From Nitrosomonadales bacterium (GTDB lineage Bacteria > Pseudomonadota > Gammaproteobacteria > Burkholderiales > SG8-41): a stretch of 6,580 nucleotides of DNA. Shown piece by piece: positions 1 to 5,756 of this stretch. Below the pieces are notes generated by a model, which was not told where the DNA came from, ran no database searches, and worked only from the letters and a program-made list of their open reading frames with translations. Location: the NCBI GenBank assembly GCA_009885185.1, contig VFLF01000422.1:1-6580 (forward strand), written 5' to 3'. The first letter of the stretch is position 1, and every line of letters starts with the position of its first letter. The position numbers and the translations under genes were made by a program.

Positions 1-111
1 TCACCGGATTTAACTGGCTTGCGCGACAGCGTTTGCCGCAATTGATGCATTGCACATAGAGTCAATAGCTGTTTTTAGGATGATGGAAACGTCAATAGTC
101 CGAATCTCCAA

Positions 112-139
112 CGGGTACGTTTACTCGGGCGTGTACCCG
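112..139 (-). repeat. Inverted repeat spanning the stop codon of Bug protein B; possible transcript-end hairpin
   Basis: CGGGTAC (112-118) and GTACCCG (133-139) are perfect 7-bp arms around a 14-bp loop that contains the TAA stop at 121-123. In the minus-strand transcript this would fold at the end of the operon. No U-tract follows, so it is not a standard intrinsic terminator; it could be a weak terminator or an RNA-stabilising hairpin. The rest of 1-111 shows no supportable gene. Confidence 0.3.
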
Positions 140-1110
140 GCAATCTTTACCACCTCGGCCCATCGCGTGATCTCGCGCCGGATATGCTCCGCAAACGCTT
201 CCGGAGCTACGCCGCCGGGTTCCGATCCTTCGGCCAGCAAGCGCTCCTGAAGCTCTCGTGTGCCGAGGATATTTTTGATTTCGGCATGCAGTGCGCGAAC
301 AATGGCCCGCGGCGTTCCCGCCGGTACCACCAGCCCTTGCCAGGATGTCACGTCAAATTGCGGAAGCCCGACTTCGGTCATCGTTGGCACCGCGCCGGCC
401 GTTGCAATCCGCCGCTTCGAAGTAACGGCATGCGCCCGCAGCTTGCCGGTGCCAAGATACGGGATCGCGCCGGGCGGTTGCTGAAGGCTCATCTGCACTT
501 GTCCCGCGATAAGATCGGTGAGCGCGGGTCCGGCTCCTTTGTAGGGAACATGAGTCACCTTGAGTCCGGTTTGCGAGAGAAACAGTTCCATCATCAGATG
601 CGAGGCGCCGCCGGTGCCCGACGAGGCATAGTTGAGCTGTCCGGGCCGGGCCTTGGCCAGCGCGATCAGTTCGCCGTACGACGTTGCCGGAACCGCTGCT
701 TGTGTTACCAGGAACATGGGTGAGATCGCCGTCATGGTCACGGGTGCGAAATCCTTGAGCGGATCATAAGGGAGTTTTCGGAACGTGCTGACGTTGGTCG
801 CCAGCGTGCTGATGGTGCCGAAAAAAATGGTATGACCATCAGGGGCGGAGCGTGCCGCCATGGTGGCGGCGACATTGCCGCCGCCACCCCCGCGGTTATC
901 CACTACCACTTGCTGGCCGAGGCGTTCGGACAATTTTGCGCTGATGGTACGGGCCATGATGTCAGTGGCGCCGCCGGGGGCGAATGGGACGATCGCGCGA
1001 ATGGGGCGCGACGGAAAGCGTTCATTGGCAACTGATGTAGCGGTCATGCCGGCGGTTAAAAACGCCGCCAGCACGCAACAGGCCGCCCGGAGTGCGTCAG
1101 CGTTTGCCAA
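121..1110 (-). CDS. Bug-family (TctC-like) periplasmic solute-binding protein B, TTG start
   Basis: A 329-residue paralogue of the preceding gene's product. It shows the same motifs: RFPSRPIRAIVPFAPGGATD (31-50), VVVDNRGGGGG (68-78), APDGHTIF (89-96), RKLPYD (111-116) and VPYKGAG (188-194). The N-terminus has one Arg (R8), a hydrophobic stretch and a probable signal-peptidase site after SVA at about 28, so it is exported. The start is TTG at 1110: reading back in frame to the TAA at 1155-1153 there is no ATG or GTG. AAGGAG lies just 3 bp before the TTG, and later in-frame starts (GTG at residue 13, ATG at 22) would cut into the signal peptide. It is probably the last gene of the operon, 42 bp after Bug protein A. 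The two differ enough to be separate paralogues rather than a recent duplication, so they may bind different ligands. The ligand is unknown. Confidence 0.93.
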   Translation of the reverse strand: MANADALRAACCVLAAFLTAGMTATSVANERFPSRPIRAIVPFAPGGATDIMARTISAKLSERLGQQVVVDNRGGGGGNVAATMAARSAPDGHTIFFGTISTLATNVSTFRKLPYDPLKDFAPVTMTAISPMFLVTQAAVPATSYGELIALAKARPGQLNYASSGTGGASHLMMELFLSQTGLKVTHVPYKGAGPALTDLIAGQVQMSLQQPPGAIPYLGTGKLRAHAVTSKRRIATAGAVPTMTEVGLPQFDVTSWQGLVVPAGTPRAIVRALHAEIKNILGTRELQERLLAEGSEPGGVAPEAFAEHIRREITRWAEVVKIAGYTPE

Positions 1111-1113
1111 TCT

Positions 1114-1119
1114 CTCCTT
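1114..1119 (-). promoter_or_regulatory. Ribosome binding site of Bug protein B (short spacing to a TTG)
   Basis: AAGGAG on the minus strand lies 3 bp before TTG 1110. The core is strong, but the spacing is shorter than the usual 5-9 bp, which with TTG suggests reduced translation. No better start is available in this frame. Confidence 0.55.
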
Positions 1120-1152
1120 CCCGCGCCTTTTTATGTGTGCGCATCCATTTCC

Positions 1153-2139
1153 TTATTCCAACTGCGCGCCCGAATCTTTCACCACCTTCGCCCACTTCAC
1201 CGTTTCGGCTTTGACGAATGCCGTCAGCTCGTCGCGCGTGGATGACCCCACGTCGAGTCCTTGCAGTGTGAGGCGTTCTTTCAAATCCGGCGAGTTCAGC
1301 GCCTTGACGGTCTCGGCGTTGAGGCGATCCAGAATGGGTTTGGGGGTTTGCGCCGGGGCGAACAGCGCATACCAGATCAGCACTTCGTAGCCCGGAATGC
1401 CGGCTTCCGCGATGGTCGGCACGTCGGGCAACTGCGAATTGCGTTTGGCGGTGGTGACGCCCAGCGCGCGCACGCGCCCGGCCTTGATATGCGGCAACAA
1501 GCCGGCAAGGCTGGAACACAGCGCCTGCACCTGTCCGCCGAGCACGTCGGCCAGCGCCGCGCCCGCGCCCTTGTATGGCACGTGAACCATGTTGATGCCC
1601 GCCATGCTTTTGATCAACTCCATCGACAGATGCGGCGCGCTGCCGATACCCGCCGAGCCGTAAGAGATTTTGCCGGGGCTGGCCTTGGCGTGAGCGATGA
1701 ACTCCTTGAGGCTTTTCGCCGGCACGCTGGTGTGAACCACCAGCGCGTTGGGCACGGTGCCGACCATCGAGATGGCGGCGAAATCGCGAATGTGGTCATA
1801 CGGCAGCTTTTTGTACAGCACCGGGTTGACCGCATTGGTGGTGATGGAGCCCACCAGCAGGGTGTAGCCATCCGGTGACGCCTTGGCCACCAGTTCGGTG
1901 CCAATCACGCCGCCGCCGCCACCGCGATTGTCGACCACGATTTGCTGGCCGAGCAGTTCGCCGAGCTTGGCGGAAACCAGACGGCCCACCGTATCGGTAC
2001 CGCCGCCGGGTGCGAGCGGCACCACGGCGCGTATCGGGCGGTTGGGATATCCCTGTGCTTGTGCACTGGCGGAAGGGAAAGAGAAAGGTAGCGTGCCCGC
2101 CAGCAGCGCGGCGGCGATGATGCGTTGAGTAGTCTTCAT
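1153..2139 (-). CDS. Bug-family (TctC-like) periplasmic solute-binding protein A
   Basis: A 328-residue tripartite tricarboxylate transporter receptor. The N-terminus is a classic Sec signal peptide (MKTTQR, then a hydrophobic stretch, with a likely cut after AQA at about 28). The mature protein starts QGYPNRPIRAVVPLAPGGGTD, the Bug hallmark. Further family motifs are VVVDNRGGGGG (68-78, including VV before it), SPDGYTLL (88-95), KKLPYD (110-115) and VPYKGAG (187-193). Bug proteins are two-lobed periplasmic binders of small carboxylates or related molecules (known ligands include citrate, aspartate, glutamate, nicotinate and terephthalate). They deliver to TctA/TctB or act as sensors; neither subunit is present here. 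The frame is open 19 codons further upstream, but ATG 2139 is the correct start: AGGAGA lies 5 bp upstream, and the longer form would overlap the aldo/keto reductase and bury the signal peptide. The ligand cannot be predicted; context suggests a carboxylated catabolic substrate. Confidence 0.95.
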   Translation of the reverse strand: MKTTQRIIAAALLAGTLPFSFPSASAQAQGYPNRPIRAVVPLAPGGGTDTVGRLVSAKLGELLGQQIVVDNRGGGGGVIGTELVAKASPDGYTLLVGSITTNAVNPVLYKKLPYDHIRDFAAISMVGTVPNALVVHTSVPAKSLKEFIAHAKASPGKISYGSAGIGSAPHLSMELIKSMAGINMVHVPYKGAGAALADVLGGQVQALCSSLAGLLPHIKAGRVRALGVTTAKRNSQLPDVPTIAEAGIPGYEVLIWYALFAPAQTPKPILDRLNAETVKALNSPDLKERLTLQGLDVGSSTRDELTAFVKAETVKWAKVVKDSGAQLE

Positions 2140-2140
2140 A

Positions 2141-3100
2141 TTAATCTCCTGGCTGCGTGGTGTTGCTTGTGATTGTATCGATTTCCCGCAAGTCATCCGG
2201 CGTGAGTTTCCAGTTCGAGGCTTTTACATTGGCTTCCAGTTGCTCTGGCCGCGTGGCGCCAGCGATCACGCACGCTACCACTGGCTGCGCGGCAAGCCAA
2301 CTGAAAGCGAGTTCCAGTAGCGTGCGTCCGCGTTGCGCGCAGAACGCTTCCAGACCTTCAATGCGCGTCCAGTTGGCATCGGTCATGAACATTTCTTCAT
2401 AGCGCTTGCCTTTGGTGAGGCGCGCACCTTCCGGCTTGGGCGCGGTTCGTTTATATTTGCCGGTGAGAAAACCGCTGGCGAGCGGGTAGTACGGCAGCAG
2501 CGACACGCCGTGCTTTTGCATGGCGGGAATCAACTCCCGCTCCGGTTCGCGCGCGAGCAGGCTGTATTCCACCTCGCAGGTGGTCAGCGGAGAATAACCG
2601 CGCGTACGCGCCGTCCATTGCATGTCCACCAGACGCCATGCGGCGACAGCGGAGATGCCGGCGTAACGAATCTTGCCCTGCTTGATGAGATCGTCGAACG
2701 CGCCCATGGTTTCTTCCAGCGGCACGGTGGTGTCGAAGCGGTGCAACTGGTAAATATCGATCCAGTCGGTTTTCAGGCGTTTCAAACTCGCTTCGACCGC
2801 GGACATCATGTAGCGGCGCGAGGCGCCTTTCATGGTGTCGGCCTCGTCCATCGCATTGCCGAACTTCGAGGCGATCACAATGTCCTTGCGCCGCGCGCCC
2901 AGAAACTGGCCGAGGCACGTTTCCGATCCACCCTTGTGGCCGTAAACATCGGCGGTGTCAAAAAACGTGATGCCCAGATCCAGCGCCTTGTGGATCACCG
3001 CGCGCGAGGCCTCGGTGTCGATGCGCAGACCGAAGTTGTTGCAGCCCAGCCCGACTGTCGAGACCTTGAGCGGTGTGTTGCCGATTTGCCGTTGCTGCAT
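2141..3100 (-). CDS. Aldo/keto reductase, NAD(P)H-dependent
   Basis: A 319-residue (beta/alpha)8-barrel oxidoreductase with the full catalytic tetrad: D48 and Y53 in FFDTADVYG, K79 in IASKFG and H120 in YQLHRFD. Other family marks are GLGCNNFG near the N-terminus (17-24), YSLLARE (179-185), the YYPLASGFLTGKY segment (204-216, the usual 'PLARGLLTGKY') and the C-terminal cofactor-phosphate motif IAGATRPEQLEAN (279-291). This places it with the non-sugar aldo/keto reductases of the YghZ/Kv-beta-like type. The family reduces aldehydes or ketones to alcohols with NADPH, or the reverse; the specific substrate is unknown, and the protein is cytoplasmic. The ATG lies 2 bp after the upstream oxidase stop, and the TAA stop is 1 bp before the next gene's ATG, so translation of all three is probably coupled. 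A weak GGAAA sits 6 bp before the ATG. In the operon it could interconvert a carbonyl intermediate with the alcohol; this is inference. Confidence 0.95.
   Translation of the reverse strand: MQQRQIGNTPLKVSTVGLGCNNFGLRIDTEASRAVIHKALDLGITFFDTADVYGHKGGSETCLGQFLGARRKDIVIASKFGNAMDEADTMKGASRRYMMSAVEASLKRLKTDWIDIYQLHRFDTTVPLEETMGAFDDLIKQGKIRYAGISAVAAWRLVDMQWTARTRGYSPLTTCEVEYSLLAREPERELIPAMQKHGVSLLPYYPLASGFLTGKYKRTAPKPEGARLTKGKRYEEMFMTDANWTRIEGLEAFCAQRGRTLLELAFSWLAAQPVVACVIAGATRPEQLEANVKASNWKLTPDDLREIDTITSNTTQPGD
2145..2150 (-). promoter_or_regulatory. Ribosome binding site of Bug protein A, deciding its start
   Basis: AGGAGA on the minus strand sits 5 bp before ATG 2139. It lies inside the final codons of the aldo/keto reductase, whose TAA is only 1 bp from this ATG. 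It fixes the start at 2139 rather than the in-frame ATG 57 bp upstream. Confidence 0.8.
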
Positions 3101-3102
3101 GA

Positions 3103-4269
3103 TTAGTTTCCAGGGATTGATACGTGTTCACGCGTGAGTTGATCGAGCGCGGTGCAGCCCACCAGCGCCAGCACGCGGTCGATTTCATCGCGATAGATTT
3201 GCAACGCGCGCATCGCGCCCGCTTCGCCGGCTGCCGCCACGCCGTGCAGCGGCGCGCGGCCCAGCATCACCGCGTTCGCGCCCAGCGCCAGTGCTTTGAC
3301 CACATCCGCGCCACGTCGAAATCCGCTATCGACAATGATGGTGATGCGTTTTCCCACGGCATCGACCACTTGGGGCAGCGTCAGGATAGGCACGGGCGCT
3401 GCATCCAGCACGCGTCCGCCGTGGTTGGAAATCACTACCGCGTCCGCGCCGCAATCGGCCGCCAGCACCGCGTCGGCGGGATGCTGGATGCCTTTGACGA
3501 TCAGCTTGTGCGGCCACAGGCGGCGCAACTCGCGCACGTCGTCCCAGGTGATGTTCGGGCAGAAGTTGGATGAGCGGCCCATCGGCAGCGCGGTGATTTT
3601 GGTTTGCGTCTCGGCTGGAAAATTCTGATAACGCGGCGTGCCGGTGGTCATCATGTAGCGCAGCCACACGCCCGCGAGCCAGCGCGGATGGGCCAGCACG
3701 TCGAGCGTATTGCGCGTGGTGAACTTGAAGGGAATGGTCATGCCGTTACGCAGATTGTATTCACGCCCCGGCGCCACCGGCGTGTCCACGGTGAACACCA
3801 GCGCCTCGAAGCCGGCGTCCTTGGCGCGCGCGATCACCTGATGCGATAGCTTGCGCTCGGGCCACATATAAAACTGGAACCACAGGTTGCCGCCGGCTTC
3901 CTCGGCGACGCGTTCGAGTTTGGTCATGGAGCCCAAAGCCAGCGTGAACGGCACGCCGTGCGCTTTGGCGGCGCGCGCAATCGCGATCTCGCCTTCATAC
4001 CATGCCAGTCCGGCGGAGCCTGTCGGCGCCACGATCACCGGCATTTTTTGGGTTTTGCCGAACAGCGTGATGTCCTGATGGCACACCGAGACATCGTTCA
4101 GCACGCGCGGCTTGAGTTTGATGCTTTCCATCGCCGCGCGGTTGTCGCGCATGGCGATTTCGTCATCGTTGCCGCGATCCATGAACTCGAACAGGCCCTT
4201 GGGCAAACGGCGGCGCGCCGCCTCGCGTAGATCGGCGGTGTCGTAAAAACCCAGCGTGTCGTCGGTCAT
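3103..4269 (-). CDS. FMN-dependent alpha-hydroxy-acid oxidase/dehydrogenase (glycolate oxidase / LldD / mandelate dehydrogenase family)
   Basis: A 388-residue TIM-barrel flavoprotein of the usual 350-400 length. Motifs, with glycolate oxidase equivalents: N-terminal LPKGLFEFMDRG (22-33); FMN-phosphate/ring segment APTGSAG (81-87); QFYMW with Y134 (Y129); TVDTP with D162 (D157); R169 (R164); VKG with K259 (K230); SNHGGR with catalytic base H283 (H254) and R286 (R257); DSGFRRG (314-320) and LGR (336-338) for FMN phosphate. The family oxidises an L-2-hydroxy acid to the 2-oxo acid, passing electrons to O2, quinone or cytochrome. The residue aligned with substrate-binding Tyr24 is Phe29, a notable change. 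The insert at about 180-240 (with HPRWL, 194-198) resembles the longer loop of membrane-associated LldD/mandelate dehydrogenase, so membrane association is possible. The substrate cannot be named. ATG 4269 follows the upstream stop by 5 bp with no convincing Shine-Dalgarno, which suggests translational coupling. Confidence 0.93.
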   Translation of the reverse strand: MTDDTLGFYDTADLREAARRRLPKGLFEFMDRGNDDEIAMRDNRAAMESIKLKPRVLNDVSVCHQDITLFGKTQKMPVIVAPTGSAGLAWYEGEIAIARAAKAHGVPFTLALGSMTKLERVAEEAGGNLWFQFYMWPERKLSHQVIARAKDAGFEALVFTVDTPVAPGREYNLRNGMTIPFKFTTRNTLDVLAHPRWLAGVWLRYMMTTGTPRYQNFPAETQTKITALPMGRSSNFCPNITWDDVRELRRLWPHKLIVKGIQHPADAVLAADCGADAVVISNHGGRVLDAAPVPILTLPQVVDAVGKRITIIVDSGFRRGADVVKALALGANAVMLGRAPLHGVAAAGEAGAMRALQIYRDEIDRVLALVGCTALDQLTREHVSIPGN

Positions 4270-4274
4270 GCGGA

Positions 4275-5639
4275 CTACCGGCTCAGCAGCCGGGTCAGCG
4301 CCGAGATGTCGCTCGCGTCACGCAGGCCGTGCAGGAGCTGGATGCTGTCTTCGATCTTTTGCGCGGGCAGTCCGGTGGGGGTTACCAGGGTGCGGTATTT
4401 GCCGTCCACGTCTTCCCATAAGATGCCGCGCACGCCTGAACCACGCGGCGCGTACACGATGCTGGTAAAACTGCGGCCATCCCTGGTGTTGATCGTGACC
4501 TGCGCGCCCTGATAATACTTGTCCGCATCCTTGGTGATCTGTTCGCCGGCTTTTACCTTGTCGATAAGCGCATGAATAACCGGATCAAGAAATTTTTTCT
4601 CGGAGGCATGCACCCACGAGAAATCGTGATCGGCCACCGCGGCGGCGGCAAAGTACGCGGGCGTGTGCGCCACGTCGACCAGATTCTTAGGATGCTTCGC
4701 CGGACCCGGCGGTGCGGTGCGCAGCCTTTTGTTGATGGGCCGCGTAATGATGATGCTTTCCACGTTGTCGGGCGTGACCTTGCCTTCGCGCGCGGCATTG
4801 GCCGCCGCTTCGCCAGTGGTGTGGTGCGGGTGGCCGCCGGGCACCAGCTTGATCGCCATGTCGGTGATCACATCCCACTCGCGGCCCCAGTCGCGCGTGA
4901 CGGCATCGATGTTCTCGCCGCCGTAAATCTCGAAAAAACCTTTTTTGGTTTCAAAGATGGCTTCCTCGACAAGGTAGCCTTTTTGCGCGGCAAGCGCGGC
5001 GTTGATGCCCATCAGCGCCGCATTGCCGGCGAAGTACTCGCGCGCCTCGCTGGTGTCGGCGGCGGTGGCAAGCCCGGCGGTGGAGACGGCGGCCATGGCC
5101 AGTGTTTGCGCCATTTGCGCTTCGGTCAGTTTGAGCATGCAGGCCGACGCCACCGCCGCGCCAAAGGAGGCGATGACCGCGCCGTGAAATCCGCGATCAC
5201 GATGCGCGGGCGCCACCGCATCCAGAATACGGCCGCCGGCTTCGTAGCCGAGCACCATGGCCCGCAGCACCTCCTTGCCGCTGGCGCCGGAGCGTTCGCC
5301 CAGCGCCAGTGCGGCGGCGGTGAGTTGCGTGCCGAAATGCACAATAGTGCGCAAATCGCTGTCGTCGGAGGCGGCGGCGTCACTGGTCAGCGCGTTGACG
5401 CGACAGGCGTTCGCCGCCGGAATTTTTGCGCCGCCGTCAAACCAGATCGACGCCTCCGGCGTGCCGCCTTGCTCGCGCGCGAGTTCGCGCACGATGCGCG
5501 AGGAGCGAATGTCGTGGCCCATGGCCGCGCTGGCGATAGTACTGGAGATCATCATCGCGGCGTGATCCACCGCGAGCGATGGCAAATCGTTATAGGTGGT
5601 ACGGACGAGGTGCTGCGCGAGGGATGCGGCGATAGTCAT
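4275..5639 (-). CDS. MmgE/PrpD family protein (2-methylcitrate dehydratase / cis-aconitate decarboxylase superfamily)
   Basis: A 454-residue protein, near the usual 440-480 for the family. Family features in order: an all-alpha N-terminal domain with a DDSD segment (92-95) and HFG (101-103) followed by an Ala-rich helix; the GFHG turn (150-153); the AGNAALMGINAA segment (204-215); and KLVPGGHPHH (264-273) leading into the alpha/beta domain. Known members dehydrate 2-methylcitrate (PrpD), decarboxylate cis-aconitate (CAD) or epimerise iminodisuccinate; many are uncharacterised. A hydroxy- or unsaturated-polycarboxylate substrate is therefore likely, but the reaction cannot be assigned. The ATG at 5639 was chosen because the family begins here (MTIAASLAQHL). 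GGAG lies 10 bp upstream at 5650-5653. The same frame stays open to 6392, but that extension is antisense to the dioxygenase gene and has no family resemblance. It is probably the first gene of a five-gene operon; its TAG stop is 5 bp before the next ATG. No signal peptide is seen. Confidence 0.93.
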   Translation of the reverse strand: MTIAASLAQHLVRTTYNDLPSLAVDHAAMMISSTIASAAMGHDIRSSRIVRELAREQGGTPEASIWFDGGAKIPAANACRVNALTSDAAASDDSDLRTIVHFGTQLTAAALALGERSGASGKEVLRAMVLGYEAGGRILDAVAPAHRDRGFHGAVIASFGAAVASACMLKLTEAQMAQTLAMAAVSTAGLATAADTSEAREYFAGNAALMGINAALAAQKGYLVEEAIFETKKGFFEIYGGENIDAVTRDWGREWDVITDMAIKLVPGGHPHHTTGEAAANAAREGKVTPDNVESIIITRPINKRLRTAPPGPAKHPKNLVDVAHTPAYFAAAAVADHDFSWVHASEKKFLDPVIHALIDKVKAGEQITKDADKYYQGAQVTINTRDGRSFTSIVYAPRGSGVRGILWEDVDGKYRTLVTPTGLPAQKIEDSIQLLHGLRDASDISALTRLLSR

Positions 5640-5673
5640 GCGACGGGTGCTCCGGTAGGCAAGGGGAAGGTAA

Positions 5674-5702
5674 AGTGTAACGTGATTGCGCGCCTGGTTG
5701 AA
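5674..5702 (-). promoter_or_regulatory. Candidate sigma-70 promoter for the five-gene minus-strand operon
   Basis: On the minus strand, TTCAAC (5702-5697, three of six consensus matches) and TACACT (5679-5674, four of six) are 17 bp apart. They lie 35-63 bp upstream of the MmgE/PrpD start. The -35 overlaps the -35 of the divergent forward candidate, so the two promoters would be mutually exclusive or co-regulated. Weak consensus; by eye only. Confidence 0.3.
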
Positions 5703-5721
5703 TAATGCCGATGTGTCACGT
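5680..5721. promoter_or_regulatory. Inverted repeat in the divergent intergenic region, possible operator
   Basis: ACGTGA (5680-5685) and TCACGT (5716-5721) form perfect 6-bp inverted arms about 36 bp apart centre to centre. They flank the overlapping -35 hexamers of both candidate promoters. A regulator dimer bound at both arms could control both directions. Six-base arms can occur by chance, and no regulator gene is in the window. Confidence 0.2.
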
Positions 5722-5726
5722 ATTGT
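5698..5726 (+). promoter_or_regulatory. Candidate sigma-70 promoter for the TfdA-like gene
   Basis: TTGAAT at 5698-5703 and TATTGT at 5721-5726 are separated by 17 bp. Each matches the -35 and -10 consensus at four of six positions. The -10 ends about 30 bp before the ATG, which would leave a short leader. Found by eye only; such matches also arise by chance. Confidence 0.35.
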
Positions 5727-5756
5727 TGTCTCTCCCCTGCGAATACCATAATCACA

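Noticed and set aside
1..120. A short minus-strand frame (ATG at 57, TAA at 12-10; 15 codons) and a small plus-strand frame from 50
   Set aside because: Too short or mostly antisense to Bug protein B, with no convincing ribosome site; nothing supports a gene here.
1040..1110. Possible lipoprotein signal (paired Cys at residues 11-12) in Bug protein B
   Set aside because: The residues before the Cys pair (L-R-A-A-C) do not form a lipobox, and a standard signal-peptidase I site follows at about residue 28.
1132..1143. Small imperfect palindrome around TGCGCA between the two Bug genes, considered as a terminator
   Set aside because: The perfect core is only 6 bp with no U-run; it is more likely chance within a short operonic gap.
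1261..1878. A 205-codon plus-strand open frame
   Set aside because: It is the antisense shadow of the Bug protein A gene, His/Arg/Gly-rich, without domain features.
2333..3106. A 257-codon plus-strand open frame
   Set aside because: It is the antisense shadow of the aldo/keto reductase gene, with no recognisable motif or ribosome site.
4572..5705. A 377-codon open frame on the plus strand
   Set aside because: It is antisense to the MmgE/PrpD gene, and its Arg/Gly/His-rich composition is typical of the reverse of a GC-rich gene. No domain is recognisable.
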